DNA of 64,000 bases from Acanthococcus lagerstroemiae (GCA_031841125.1 CM063107.1:66041814-66105813), one strand, 5' to 3'; shown: positions 1-11,784, counted from the first letter of the stretch. A program made the numbers and translations. Notes: generated by a model from the sequence alone, not told the origin.

Positions 1-790
1 AAGTTGTGTTGGGTACATATGAACTTCGGGGAAACACTGAAGACAAGTGTGAGTCCGAAGACACACTTGAAGAACACCTTCACTCAACCTCCACTGAAAG
101 ACTATTTATCGACTATTTTGTTGTCTTGCTAGCGGATTTGGGTATGAACTCTGGGGAAGAACCTGGAACACATTTGAGTTTGAGGAATCTGTGAGGAATA
201 CTTTTACTCAACCTTTCCTTAAGGACTCCTTATCAACTATTTAGTTTTACAAGCAAATTTGGGTTTATATAAGCCCTGAGAAGGTACCGAGCACGAATTT
301 GAGTTTGAGGAACACTCAAGGAGCCCCTTTAACCAACTTCACTCAAGTGCTCCTTATCGACTGTTGCAGTTTTACTAGCTGATTTGGGTACATACCAACT
401 GTAGGGAAGTACGGGGAACAAATTTGAGTTTGAGGAACACTTGAGGAGCACCTCTACTCAACCTTCACTCAGGGTTCCTTACCGATTTTTTTTGGCAGTT
501 TTACAATCAATTTTGGTATGTATCAACTCTGGGGCAGTTCCTAGGAGAATTTGAGTTTGGGAACACTTGAGGAACACCTTCACTCGCTCTTCACTCAAGG
601 GCTCTTTATTGACTATTTTGCAGTTTTACCCGATGATTTTGGTATGTACGTATTTTGGAAACCTAACGGGTATAAATTTGAGTTTAGCGGCACACCTGAG
701 GAACATCTGTACTCAAAGGTTCTTTACGAACCTATTGCAGGGTTTTCAAGTTATTTTTGGGACATGTGTACTCTCCATCAGAGGCAGGAG
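1..790. repeat. Degenerate tandem array, period about 125-127 bp
   Basis: The phrase TTTGAGTTTGAGGAA recurs at about 173, 298, 423, 550 and 677, spaced 125, 125, 127 and 127 bp. It is each time followed by a GAACAC..CACTCAA block, then TTATCGACTATTTTGCAGTTTTAC, then TTTGGTATGTA. About six units are visible, and the left one is cut by the window edge. Short open frames here simply follow the repeat and are not genes. Confidence 0.85.
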
Positions 791-799
791 AGTATTTGA

Positions 800-2120
800 G
801 CATCGAGAACGACATGACAGATTACAATATTTGTTTGTGTACAATTTTCTTGTTCCAACTACAAATTTCAAAAGATTCGCTTTTCTTGAGAAGTGAAGAT
901 ACCCGTATAAATAATTTACATTTCCAAGAGTGCCAAGCAAACTGAGGCTCACTTCGTTGAAGACTACTGCGTAAACATCGCGCTCCAGGCATTAGTAGTT
1001 CAAACGGATAAGCAGTTCTTAAATTTTGCTACGATAGTCAGTATTTAGGACAATATTTGAGGCGCCAACAATGTTTACATCTCAAAATGGACTCTAAAAA
1101 AATTGTGAATCAAAACGTTCTAAAGATTTCCTCGATCACAGCTAGTGAGAGACAAGTTTGATATAAAATTTCAAAATTATGGAAAAATACGGAATAATTA
1201 CCTTGTTGCCTCCAAACCCCTACAGAAAGCTGAATGTGGTTCATTCCTACTCAACTCAAACATTTTTCACAATTTCCCTCCCTTACTTTTACTCACAAAT
1301 TTTAAATTGTTAGCCCCCACGCCAAGGATGTAAGTCAGCCTCTGAACAGATCCCATTACCAAGGTTAAAGTGCCCAGGGTGTCGATAAATATATACTCGT
1401 AAAACCGTAAACTCACCACCTTTAACAAAATATACAGCGGGCTGCAATGTAGTAAATGAATGCATTTGGTGGTTGGTGTTGTAGAAATATTTTTCCAGGT
1501 TTAAAAACTTTCGCAGCTTTCCCTCCCAATCACCACCCTTTAAAAGTTAAGACATGTTCCAGATTTAATGTTTGAAATAATCTGAATTTTCCTCGGAAAC
1601 TCGACTAAAGAGAGAAACATACGTTTTGCTACAGCTACATTGACTATTGTATTTAACAAAAAAAATAATCAACAAACGATTCAGTCATTTTAAAAACCGC
1701 GTAAGTCCACGAACTATTTTTTTTCAGGAAACGAAAAAAACTGTTTAGTGGGTTGATAATGCATGAAAAATAGACTTCTAATATACCATTCAAAAGGGAA
1801 AATTGTCCTGAACACGTCTTCTTAATGGTCATTGCGCAACACTGACGAGAATTCGAGATATTGCTCGTCAAAGTTGCTGGACTTATGCGGTTTTTAAAAT
1901 CACTGTTTTTTTATGCTTGAAAATTGAATATAATTCGACTAGAAGTGATGAGAAACAAAGTAAAAACTCTTTTTTTTTGCATCCGTCGTATATTTTATAA
2001 TAACATCGTCATAAATCTAGTAAAAATATGAATGAAATTCACAAAACGGTAAAAATATGAATGAAATTCACGAAACGGATGTAAAACGACATAGGTACAT
2101 AAAATTAAAATGTTAAAAAC
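800..2120. other. No gene seen
   Basis: AT-rich sequence with no convincing coding region, splice-flanked ORF or repeat signature. A short duplication (AAAAATATGAATGAAATTCAC twice, at about 2022 and 2049) lies just before the pseudogene tail. Confidence 0.5.
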
Positions 2121-2130
2121 GATTTCAAAA

Positions 2131-4091
2131 TTACTCCACTGCTTCATCTTCATCGTCGGAGCACGCTACTTCAGCAACAGGAGCTTCTAAAAACTCTGAA
2201 TAGGTATCCATACACTTCGAAGGGATATATTTCAAGAGTTTTAATAGGTTCGATCGTTTACTTCTTTTGATTGTAGGCTGAGATTGATAAGCTTTGATAG
2301 GCCATCCTGCTACTTTCAGTTTTTGTAAGGTGAAGGTCATTTTCGTAGTATCTGGGATAAAAACTTTCGATTCCACAACTCCTGGTTCAACAGCTTCAAA
2401 TTTAAAGTAATGGTAGCTCTGGATTTTCAAGTACTCTTTTTGATTTCTTGGCACATTTCGGGTTTCTACAGAAGCTGTTGTTGATGCTTTCTTATAGTTC
2501 AGTTGCGTCCATCTTTTGAAATCAAGGATCATTTCGGTTGTTACAAACGTCACTTGAAAATTGTTTTGCTTACTTCCACCGATGATTAATTCTGCGAATT
2601 GTTTCAAGGTGTAAATTCTATCACGTTTGTGGATTAAACGTTTGGCTGTATGAAAGTCTGTATCATAGGGATTGTACGAATGTCCTCTGATTGGGTAATA
2701 ATGTTCGACGCGATCTAATAATCCGAGGTCACACAATCCTGAACAGAGAGACAGCATCATTTGGTTTTTATTCTGCCCTCCACAGTTGTCTGAGAATATG
2801 TGGAGGTTTCTAATCTTCTTATCTGTCAGCACGTAATTCAAAATGTAGTCCTTCACGAAACTGCAGACTTCATTCGAGCCTTTTCTTGCTACAGTCTCGT
2901 CGTAAAGATAAAACATAACATCATTGGTCTTCAGATTATGTACTGCAAACACATTAACAGTAATTTTACTGTAGTAAAATGACTCTTGCACGGGAATCCA
3001 TGGTAGACAGAGGTTCTGCATGTAATCAAACACAATCGCTCCAGTTGTATCATCTTTCGACGTCTTACATCTCCTCAAAGCATCATGAAAATATTTGGCA
3101 TGATCTTTATGACGATTTTTTTCTAATTCAGCTTCTGTACGCGCATTTTCAGATAAAAATCAATTTTTGAGTTTTGTGTCAAATTCTTCACACGTTCCAC
3201 ACGTATCAACCTGGGGTCTGCCGAAGGATAGTGCAAAATTTTCATTGAATCGCTTCAAATAAAACTTGTACTGAATCTTACTGTCTGGATGTTTCTTTTA
3301 AAATAAGCTGAACATTATTCTGACGTTTAAATTTTCGTTGAGGTATTCTTTGACAACAGTTTTGTAATGCGTTTTCTTTGTACGAAATGAGCGAATGTGT
3401 TCATCGATAACTCTGATCCATTTTAGATCAATTCGTTTACGATTCGTAGTATGCTTTCCTCTTCTATCATGCGGCGATTTTCCTTGTTGCAATAGTTCAC
3501 GAAGACGACGTACACGAGCAAGTGGTATTCCATACAACGATGAAAACGCTTTTGCACAAACCTGTGGCGTTAATCAATGTACATTAGTCATGTGTTGTAA
3601 ACATATAGTATGTTGTATAATCAAAAAACTGTACCTGAACTTTCATAGAGTCACCAGCCATAACAAAATATTTGCATGCAGCTTTTCTTTCGACAGCTTT
3701 CTTCTTTCGGTTTATATCATTTCTTTTTCGACGACAAACAACATCAGAAGTTTCCATTAACCCTTGCAAAAAAGTGTCTTGCAAATCCTTACTCTCTAAA
3801 CTATTCAACTTATCAATGAACGCTCGTTTTTCTTGATCATTAAACGTATCCATGCACGTCATGGTACAGCTGAAAGAGTCGGTAGGCACCAATAGTATTA
3901 AAATGCAATGATAATGAAGCAGTTGGGTAATGAAACAATCGTACTAATTACCTGCAATTTTCACCGGTATCTCGTGCAGGTACAATTGCACCTTTGTGAT
4001 TAACATGCTGAATTCCATCTACTTTGGCTTTTACCGACTTTTCGAAGAAAAGGGAGGTATTACACTCGTCACAGTTGTGAAGTTGATACAT
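2131..4091 (-). pseudogene. DUF7869-type transposon-associated protein, three exons, two in-frame stops
   Basis: Three exons can be drawn: 3952-4091 (ATG at 4091), 3635-3869 and 2131-3561. They are joined by GT..AG introns at 3870-3951 (82 bp) and 3562-3634 (73 bp), with phases that match. The product would be about 600 residues. It has a Cys-rich N-terminus (HNCDEC, then CTMTC), a basic middle (RRKRNDINRKKK), RVRRLRELLQQGKSPHDRRGKH, and a C-terminal domain with FDYMQNL, FSDNCGGQNKN and RGHSYNP. That domain is the multicopy DUF7869 family of arthropod genomes, possibly an RNase H-like transposase; its function is not established. The reading frame stays open except for TAA at 3298-3300 and TGA at 3160-3162. 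This is a recent, cleanly aligned pseudogene that kept its introns, so it is not retrotransposed. Confidence 0.8.
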
Positions 4092-4129
4092 TTTAGTGCA
4101 TGGTACCTCTCACCAGACAGCGCTAGTGT

Positions 4130-4660
4130 CACTTGTAAATTATATAATGAGACTTTTTCACCTCCAAACATAACTGAGCGCTTTCGCCTCCGATTCGCGG
4201 CAACAACGCATTAGTGATTGAATTAATATTAAACTCGGAGGTTTCCTACTTGCTTGTATGCCTGGAGGTGAAATGTTCCCTTCACATATTAAACGTCGCT
4301 GTGTACTTTTATATGAAAAAGAGGCGAAAAAGCCGCCCTGCAAAAATATACCTTTAAAATTTCGTTTTCGCCTCCGTATATGAGGTGAAAACGTTGCTTT
4401 ATGTACAAAAATGAGGCGAAAAAGACCTTCTTTAAAAAAAAAAATAAAAAATGTATATAATATTGTATATCACATACCGCGCATGTTAAAGATTGTAAGT
4501 ATAAATTACTGCACCGAAAAGTTTACCACGAATTGATAGATGATGTATGTAGGTTTTTTCGCCTCCAGTCAAAAATTTGCCCAGGGGGGTTACCTGCTGG
4601 CCTGTAGAAGCTTAAATTATTGAGATACAGTGTCTTACGTTTTCACCTCCGTCTATGAGG
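4130..4660. repeat. Degenerate repeat with GAGGCGAAAA / TTTTCGCCTC blocks in both orientations
   Basis: Blocks such as TTTTTCACCTCC, TTTCGCCTCCG, GAGGCGAAAAAG and GAGGTGAAAACG recur every 30-120 bp on both strands, separated by AT-rich spacers. Related GAGGC phrases recur near 39.2-39.5 and 48.3-48.6 kb. No coding function is visible. Confidence 0.5.
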
Positions 4661-5430
4661 TTAATTTTTGCAATAATATAAAGTATAAATCACTTATTTT
4701 TGAGGTTACTTCCCTTCCTCTAAAAGCTATATAAATCTTACTATTTCTTAAATAATATTCTATTTGTCCTGTAGTTTTATCTGCATAGAAATTATGCACT
4801 TTGAAAAACTGAATCCATTGAGCAATATTTGTGTCTTGTCTTCCAGATTCATTTTTTATAATTCTTACAGTAACCTGGTTTCTTGTATTCATTTTTTATT
4901 TATATAGACAATTTTAATTTTATTATATTATTTATTAGACAAAAATTTTATAAATAAATATTTTTTTCTTCTCATTCGCAATTTCACAAATATTTTAATG
5001 ATATTATTGAGCTGGAATTAGTACAAAATTATTCTCTTTTGTTAATTCAAGTCTTCTTTTATGATAATTTGACTTTGGATGAGCACTATAGCTAAAGAAT
5101 TTAACTATCCTACCACATTCACACTGTTTAAGGTAGCAAATTGTCCAAGTAGGTACATTTTGTATAATCTTCTAATGTTTGCAAGTTGCGTATCATATTT
5201 TATTCAAAAAATATTTGAGAAGCAGTATACTTACCTACTTCTATAGCAATGACACACAATTACTATTGTTTAGCTAGGTCTGGTGGGTACTTTAGAACAT
5301 AATAAGAATGTACTTATACATGATGAAAGTTAAGATGATGGTTTTCGTTATTTACAGTGCGAATCGATTTACATAGTTTCGAATCTTGTCAAATTTCGCT
5401 AAAAACACTGGTATTTTTTTGGAAATTGAT
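4660..5430. other. No gene seen
   Basis: AT-rich intergenic sequence. A 79-residue minus-strand open frame at 4653-4892 has no family signature and no splice context, so it is not called as a gene. Confidence 0.45.
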
Positions 5431-6040
5431 TTGCTCCAAGCTCATTTGAAGTTCTTGGATTGGAGAATCTTCAACTGCGCTAGAAATCTTACTCACCTTG
5501 GGAGTTGAAACAATTTTGAGCTCCCTCCCTGGGAGACTAAAAAATAAGGAAAAAATGAATAATTAATGAGAAATTGATACATAATCTAAATTTTTTGTGA
5601 CTTGACTTGATGAAAAATTATGAGAAAATGGATTGATTTTGTTTTAAAAATTGGTAAATATTCTTTGCGAACTTTTAATGAAAGTTATGGATCTTAACCC
5701 GTGATAAAAATATGGGGTGAAAATGAAGAATCTTCAACTGCGCCAGAACATACATTAAGTATCTAAGAAATAGCGGAAATTACTTAAAAAGGATACAAAA
5801 AGGATACAAAAATTTATAAATTTTTTGTCATGACTTGATTAAAAATTAAGAGAAAAAATATTAATTTTTGTTTAAAAAAAGAGAAAAATATAAGAAAAGG
5901 AAAAGAATAAATTTTTATAGGGAGGAAGATCCAATAAAATATAAATTAAGGGAGGAAGATCCGATAAAAAAAGAAAAGTAAAGAGGAGAAATAGAAAAAT
6001 CTTCAACTGCGCCAGAACATACATTAAGTATCTACTGGCG
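5430..6040 (+). repeat. R1 dispersed AT-rich repeat, copy 1
   Basis: The stretch carries the R1 signature three times: AACTGCGCTAGAA near 5475, and AACTGCGCCAGAACATACATT near 5737 and 6004. It also has AAAAATTGGTAAATATTCTTTG near 5651, which is shared with the 59.9-kb copy and, reverse-complemented, with the 12.7-kb copy. A GGGAGGAAGATCC(A/G)ATAAAA phrase is doubled near 5920-5970. It has no coding capacity; a non-autonomous element or old satellite is possible. Confidence 0.6.
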
Positions 6041-6049
6041 AAGGGCGAG

Positions 6050-7029
6050 TATGTGATCTCTTGTACTCATTGTACATGACTCGAAATTTTTTCACTGATT
6101 GCTTCTCCAATTCCTTTCCCCACGTTGTACGCTGGAATGTCCTCACTTTATGCCGGAGTCTAATATTAAGGCGGCACTATATACCCAGTTACATTTCTGA
6201 TAATGTTTCAAAAGCTTATTGCGACCAGCAGTAAAAGCCACCGCGACTTTTGATGGTTCTGCCGCTTCTGTCACTTCAGTCCTAATGATTTCGTCAACAG
6301 TGTCAAGAAGCATATTAAATGCGATGACGCCCACAGGTAAAGTTACATACTGGTCGCCTTGTAAAATCTGTGTTACATCATAAAATGGCTGCAAATATGA
6401 GCATACTTTGCTTATTAAGGACCAGTCTTCATCAGTAATGCGCAAGTCATAAAGTTCTGCATTGTGCTGAGTTAAAGCGTCAAGTGCCGGCCTCAAGCTT
6501 AAACTTCTTTCCAGCATTAGGAAGGTGGAGTTCCAGCGAGTAGATACGTCTACACTGGGGTGCAAAAAAGGAATATTGCACGTTTCACAGGAAGTTTTCA
6601 GTTTGAGAGACCACTGTTCGGAACGACGTATTTTGTAAAACAGTTTTCGAATTTTACTTACTGCGGTAGTTTCATCAACATTCCCTAAATATTCCTGAAA
6701 AGGAAAATCGTCTGCATCTTCATCGGCTGTGTATCCATCTTCATTTTCATGTCCATTAGCACCGTCTTCAAACTCGGCACCATCCGGTTGTAGAAATTCC
6801 AGAATATCTTGTATATCCAGATTCAAGATATGCGCAAAGCATTTGTGGCCCTTGACATACGGGAATCCCATATGTCAAGGGCCCTTTTGACAGATAACTC
6901 CTCATATGTCTTTTTTTCCTTCAAAAGTTGAGACTTTGTTTTATTGCTGGGGCGAAAAATGCAGCTGTCACACACTGGTGTCTGACACTTCTTTTTAAAA
7001 GTAGAAACGCACTCTATGGACAAAAACAA
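6050..7029 (-). pseudogene. hAT-family transposase fragment (ZBED-like)
   Basis: The minus strand encodes KCFAHILNLDIQDI and DVSTRWNSTFLMLERS, followed by a 130-residue stretch typical of the hAT catalytic region (YLQPFYDVTQIL, then LLKHYQKCNWVYSAALILDS). The frame then shifts by one base near 6145, and RHKVRTFQRTTWGKELE continues to about 6050, as hAT proteins do. Upstream, 6823-7029 holds a Cys-rich stretch in another frame (CQTPVCDSC). The two frames meet at a GC-rich inverted repeat at about 6850-6887 (GGCCCTTGACATA, 11-base loop, TATGTCAAGGGCC), which may mark a rearrangement. BED finger and dimerisation region are not seen, so this is a dead fragment. Confidence 0.75.
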
Positions 7030-7181
7030 ACAACTTTTACTCTCTTCACTTTTTGCGTATCATGCTTCATCCGCTGAGCACGAATGCACGCTGTTTAGAA
7101 ATTTTTGTGTCGGACACTGGTGGGTGACATGGTACTTAACGTGTTAAAAACACCTACTCACAATACCTCTCTCTTTGTTTA

Positions 7182-7392
7182 CAACTAGTTGACCGAGTGG
7201 ATAGCACGCTAATCTCGGAATCCGGAGGTCCCGGGTTCGAGCCCATGTAGCAACTCGCTACATGTTCGACCTAGGCCGGGTTTTCAGCAAGACGAGAAGA
7301 GGGCTAAGACTGTCCCAACAGCCTCTCCAACGTCTCTGAAGTAATGCTCGAAAGGGCGGATTCCAGGGCAAAGTAAAATTAGAAAAGGGAAG
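7182..7392 (+). mobile_element. tRNA-derived SINE, plus-strand copy
   Basis: The head resembles a tRNA gene: GACCGAGTGGATAGCACGC in the A-box region and GGGTTCGAGCCC as the B box. A unique body follows (CTAGGCCGGGTTTTCAGCAAG, GGCTAAGACTGTCCCAACAG, GAAAGGGCGGATTCCAGGGC) with an A-rich tail. The same unit occurs inverted at 10166-10378 with about 85% identity by eye. A functional tRNA is unlikely because no 3' acceptor half follows the B box. Confidence 0.85.
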
Positions 7393-7394
7393 AT

Positions 7395-9040
7395 TCCCGA
7401 GCAGTCTGATACAGGTACTAAGACAAAAGTAGAAAGGTAAATAAAAGTATGTCGCTTCGAAGCATCTCCTCGAAATAGGGTTTTGATAAATATGAGTTTA
7501 AGCCCCCCTCTCACCGGCGTGTGCACAAGTCGTATATTCGCGCCAACTTGGAAGCATGTTTTTCATCGCATTCAGCCACGTACAGTTTATTTCCATGCAC
7601 ATGTTTTGCTATTTTTCTCTTTTTTAAGGTTTTTATTTCCATATCCTACGTTAGTGGAACATGTGCTTCTAAAACGTTGTTTATAACAATTATTTTAGTA
7701 TTGTTTATACGACGGGTAAATGCGCGATTATTGTTTACGAGTCAGTTGTCTGAGTGATGAATGAGTTACAACATTCTGTAATATATGAATGAACGTAGTA
7801 ATGTGGGACAGAGTAATTGCTCTACGTATATTTTACTTCAGTTACTCGTCATCTTCCTATATGTTCAACCGCATTAATACTTGTTTAAAAATGCAACACA
7901 CAGTTGAAATAATTACAGAAGAATAAAATGTTGCTAATTATTTCGCCCGATCCGATCCGAATAAGTTGACTGACATAAGGCAGATTTGTCATTGAATACG
8001 AAAGAACATTAGGAAAAATTAGTTATATGGAACCTGAGAGATACGCGTACACAAACTTTCGAGATAAGTGAATGATTGAAAGCCGCTGGAATTTCAAATT
8101 CTCTTGGGTGGAACAATACAAATGCCTTTCTACCCTAACACTCCGCAAATAGGCAGATGGCCCTTTTCAAACAAAATTTAATTAAACATGTGGATCTAGA
8201 GAATTGGAACTTTCCTATTCTCTCTCTCTTTCTCTGACGCTGTAGTGGTCTGTTTCGCATTTCCCAATCAACCTTTCTAATCCGAGATTGCGAGAGTATT
8301 AAGTTCTTGCAATGTGCACACCTTCGGAGTTTCAAAATCAAAGTTACCGTTAATGAGGTTGAAGCCGCTCGAAAATACATGTTTTTTCAATATTTTACTA
8401 AGATGATATTATTTGCGAGAGCTAATTTTCGGGATATAAATAAAGGCAACCCATGGCCATTTATGATTACGTGAAAATGCAATGTTACGAACCACTTATT
8501 TTTCTGGAAAATTGAATTAAGCTGTGAGCGGGTAACACCGCTTAGAGGAGTGAAGGTAATCGGTGTTAAAAGCAGTACTTTCTCATGGTATTTTGAAATC
8601 AGAAATGGAATTAAAATGTACTGTTATCACTTAATGCCCATTTACAGTCAACCATCACCCCCTTTCTCACAGCAGTTTTTTTCTTCACATGTAATATGTG
8701 ACTCAATATCTTCGAATAATTTACAAAATACATCATTCCGAACACTGCAGGATTAAGGTAAGAGTACCTAATATCGTCTACTTTTCTTTTGAGGCGATAC
8801 AAGTGCTCTTAGAATTGAGAAAACTTAAAAGTAGATGTGAGGGATGTAAAGGGAATCTTTTGGTATAACATACTTGAGTATTGAGCTGTAAAGGGAGGTT
8901 CAAGTAAAAAGTGCCCAGATTGAATTTTTGAAATTCGGCCGCAGTACACGCAAAATCCAGCTGTTACTGGCTCTCCTTGGAACTTTTAAAATTTGTCATT
9001 TCTTCTCGGAATAATTCCTTGAAATCGAAAGTAGTGCCTG
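7395..9040. other. No gene seen
   Basis: AT-rich sequence. Open frames at 7483-7757, 8135-8380 and 8550-8756 lack family motifs, compositional support and splice context. Only simple pyrimidine tracts such as CTCTCTCTCTTTCTCTGACG near 8220 stand out. Confidence 0.45.
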
Positions 9041-9046
9041 ATAGGA

Positions 9047-9690
9047 TCTTGGAATGTGAGAAACTTCAATGGAGTTGGAAGATCAGAGAATCTTTAGAGA
9101 GAAATTAGGAGACTTAACCTAAGAATAGTTGGAATAAGTGAAGTAAGGTGGAAAGAGGAGAATAATTTTTGGTCAGGAGATTTTAGAATAATAAATACAA
9201 AGGGAATAAAAGGGTAAGCAGGCATCGGAGTTGTTGTGAATAAACGCACATAAACAACAGAGTGAAAAATTAATATTGATAAAAATCAATACCAAACCAG
9301 TATTTCACTTATGATAATGACTATCCGAGTGAAGCGATGAAGTTTTTCACTTGATCAAACTTGGCATAAATAACGGTTCGCTGGATTAACTTGCGATACG
9401 TGATAGGGTAGTTTCCAGAGCCAGGGGTGCGGTGTCTAGGGAGCCACTTTGGTATGCGAGCATCGCCATACGCTCCACCATAATGAAAAAAAGGGGGAAA
9501 TACCAAACCACTTCTTACAACAATAATGCAAGTGTATATGCCTACTAATACTCACGAGAATGAAGAGATTGAGGAGGCATGTGAAGAATTAGAAGGTCTT
9601 ATGAAGCATGTTAGAGGCTAAGAGATTCTTTTTATTATGGGTGATTGGAATGCTAGAGTTGGTGAAGGAAAAGAGGGTAATAAAGTTGAG
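9047..9690 (+). pseudogene. LINE apurinic-type endonuclease relic, interrupted by an insertion
   Basis: Degenerate frames encode WNVRNFNGVG, then LRIVGISEVRWKEENNFWSGDFRI and AGIGVVVNK. After the insertion come ILIKINTKP, MQVYMPTNTHENEEIEE and FIMGDWNARVGEGKEG. These are the standard motifs of the N-terminal APE-type endonuclease in RTE/CR1-like non-LTR retrotransposon ORF2, including GDWNARV. There are in-frame stops (near 9093, 9214 and 9619) and at least one frame change. The copy ends abruptly near 9690, with no reverse transcriptase following. Confidence 0.75.
9300..9498. mobile_element. 199-bp insertion in the LINE relic, 12-bp target duplication
   Basis: AATACCAAACCA is present at 9288-9299 and again at 9499-9510. 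Dropping the intervening 199 bp and one copy leaves the LINE frame running without a break from ILIKINTKP into LLTTIMQV. The insert ends in an A-rich run (ATGAAAAAAAGGGGGA) at its right side. The 12-bp duplication and A-rich end fit a LINE-mobilised SINE-like insertion. I do not recognise its body. Confidence 0.75.
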
Positions 9691-9951
9691 ATATTCCGAA
9701 AATTGCACATTCAGTGTGTAGAGGGAACCCTTGGCTTGAACTTCACTGAGTTTTGGGTCAAAATTTCAATTAGGGGGGGGGGAGCAGTCACCTTTTTTGT
9801 AAAAAGTATGAAAATGAGGGTTTCAAAAAATGGTCGCCCAATATCGCCCACCAACAATTTTTTCAGAAAACTAAGAAAATTAACACTTTTTGCCACGTTA
9901 TTACACTTTATTTACGAAATACAAATAAGTACCTGAAAAATTTGAAAAGAA

Positions 9952-10660
9952 TTACGAATGTAAACATATAGTACAAATGTATGATCGTTTATTGTCTTCG
10001 AAGGCCGCATCACACATCTCGTGGCACCGGACAAAGCACTTCGTGCAGCAGACCCAGGCTTTACCCTGTTTATCGCAGGAATATAATCTTCCACAACATT
10101 GACATGGTGTGTCGTTGTCGTCATCATAGTCCTCTTCCGATGAAGCATACACAATTTCCGTATCTCTTTTCTTATTTTACTCTCAACCCGAGCCCTGGAA
10201 TCCGCCCTTTCGAACATTACTTCGGAGACGTCAGGGAGGCTGTTAGGGCAGTCTTAGCCCCCTTTTCCTCTTGCCGAAAAACCGGCCTAGGTCGAAATGT
10301 AGCGAGTTGCTACGTGGGCTCGAACCCGGAACTCCGGATTCCGAGACCAGCGCGCTATCCGCTCGGCCAACCAGACCCCACAATTTGCATATCTGAGGAA
10401 GAATATGTCGAATCTGGTTCAGAATGTTTTCTCTTTAAATTACTTTTTTCCTGAATTTTTGTAGTTTTTTTCTTTGGTGGGTTCTTTGCTTTCGTTTTGG
10501 TTGGTCAGTATTCTTTTTCTTTGTATCTTGTGGGGTTTCTTTATTTTCGTTTTTGATTCTTCCCCACCTTCACCTTTCTTTGCTCTTTTTCCATTTTTTT
10601 CTTGTTTTTTTGCTTCTATTTTCTTCCAATATGATTTTATGCGGCGACGACGATATTAAA
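9952..10660 (-). pseudogene. C-terminal zinc-finger tail of a DDE transposase, split by a SINE
   Basis: The minus strand encodes a Lys-rich linker (10400-10650), then an acidic SSEEDYDDDND and a Cys/His module: CQCCGRLYSC, WVCCTKCFVRCHEMC, YICTIC, stop at 9952. This CxxC..W..C..C..H..C module is typical of the tail of pogo/Tigger/jerky-like and related DDE transposases in arthropods. The SINE at 10166-10378 interrupts it, and the frame joins cleanly once the SINE and one target copy are set aside. The catalytic domain is not present in the window. Confidence 0.6.
10166..10378 (-). mobile_element. tRNA-derived SINE, minus-strand copy with target duplication
   Basis: Reverse complement of the 7.2-kb SINE. 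Its head reads GGTCTGGTTGGCCGAGCGG (a good A-box match), with GGGTTCGAGCCC as the B box, the same body, and an AGTAAAATAAGAAAAG tail. The flanks are CACAATTTCCGTATCT (10150-10165) and CACAATTTGCATATCT (10379-10394), a 16-bp target duplication with two mismatches. It was inserted tail-leftward into a transposase relic. Confidence 0.9.
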
Positions 10661-10924
10661 CTGGCTTTTCCCCTTCTCGAAGATTGAGGAGCTGGCTGTA
10701 TGGTTGGTATTTCTTGGATTTTTGATGGGAATAGAAGGGTTATATTTAGAGACCGAATTCTTAGGCACTAAAAACTTCGGAATTCGGCATTTAAAATGGT
10801 CATTTTCGGCAAGATTCGGCATTAACGAAATGAGAGGACTAAGATTTTTATAATTTGCAAAATATATGATTCAAAATTGAAAAACAAAATCGATTGAGGT
10901 GTCTGAATAGTGAGTAAAAATAAA

Positions 10925-11620
10925 TTACAAAAATGTTTTGTTATGGCTGACAGTTACGTGGTTTTCTGAATTATTTTGCGTAAAATTGCGTCTGTTTTCT
11001 GTTAAAATACATTTGTATTCTGAGAAGGACCGTTCTACTTCTACTAATACGACAGGGGCGTAGGGGTACGCACTCTCAACAAGGGGGTCAGTACAAGGCA
11101 GTGCTGAACACGCTTCATCATCAGCAGTACCATTTATCAAAAAAGAATTGACTACTTCCGGGTAGACAGTCCGACATTTTTCGTGAAAACCTTGTCACAT
11201 TTTCTTTGTAGGAGAGTACCCCGTACACCAAGAATCTAATATATAGGCTTGCGGACTTCGTCAACGACTTCTATTTCAGAATTTAGTGACAAGCCCCTTG
11301 TTTCAAGTTTCGTGATAGCTGGAGGTAGGATCCTAGTGAATGCTAAATCTGACGATAAACCACGAGTTCATTAAGCAACGTTTTCAATTCGGACATCTCT
11401 TTGCCATCATCAGGTAATTCCTTGACCAGTTCCACAAAATTCTCGAAATGATTTGCGAAGAATATAGCTCATTGAAGCCACGTCCCCCATCTTGTTATGA
11501 CAACATCTGGTCTGTTGTAGGCAAATTCTTGCCGAATGTACAGAAAGAAATCGAAAACTTCTTCACCTTTGAAGAAGTAGAAAGTCAATTTTTCAGAACA
11601 TTGGTTATTCTGGCTTTATT
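10925..11620 (-). pseudogene. hAT-like transposase C-terminal relic
   Basis: Reading right to left the minus strand gives NRPDVVITRWGTWLQ, a stop, AIFFANHFENFVELVKELPDD, then LPPAITKLETRGLSL and VVDEVRKPI, a frame change, and APVVLVEVERSFSEYK with CILTENRRNF before a stop at 10925. The TRWGTWL, ITKLETRGLSL and VEVERSFSEYK phrases are characteristic of a hAT-related family common in insects. ERSFSEYK corresponds to the dimerisation motif. Several stops and shifts make it non-functional. The body is flanked by TTCGGCATT-rich sequence (10780-10820 and 11630-11660). Confidence 0.7.
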
Positions 11621-11784
11621 CGTCTTTAAACCCCGTTTTCGGCATTTATTCCATTTTCGGCATTTTTCGGTTGAATAAAATTTTTTTGGTAGGTCCCTAC
11701 TGCTTTGAAACATGCTTGTATGTGATTATTTTTCATCTGCCCACAAACCAAGTTATTTGGCAAAAACCGAGGAATCCGGTCTCT

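Noticed and set aside
7182..7260. tRNA gene
   Set aside because: A and B boxes are present, but the acceptor stem does not close and the sequence continues into a SINE body found again at 10.2 kb.
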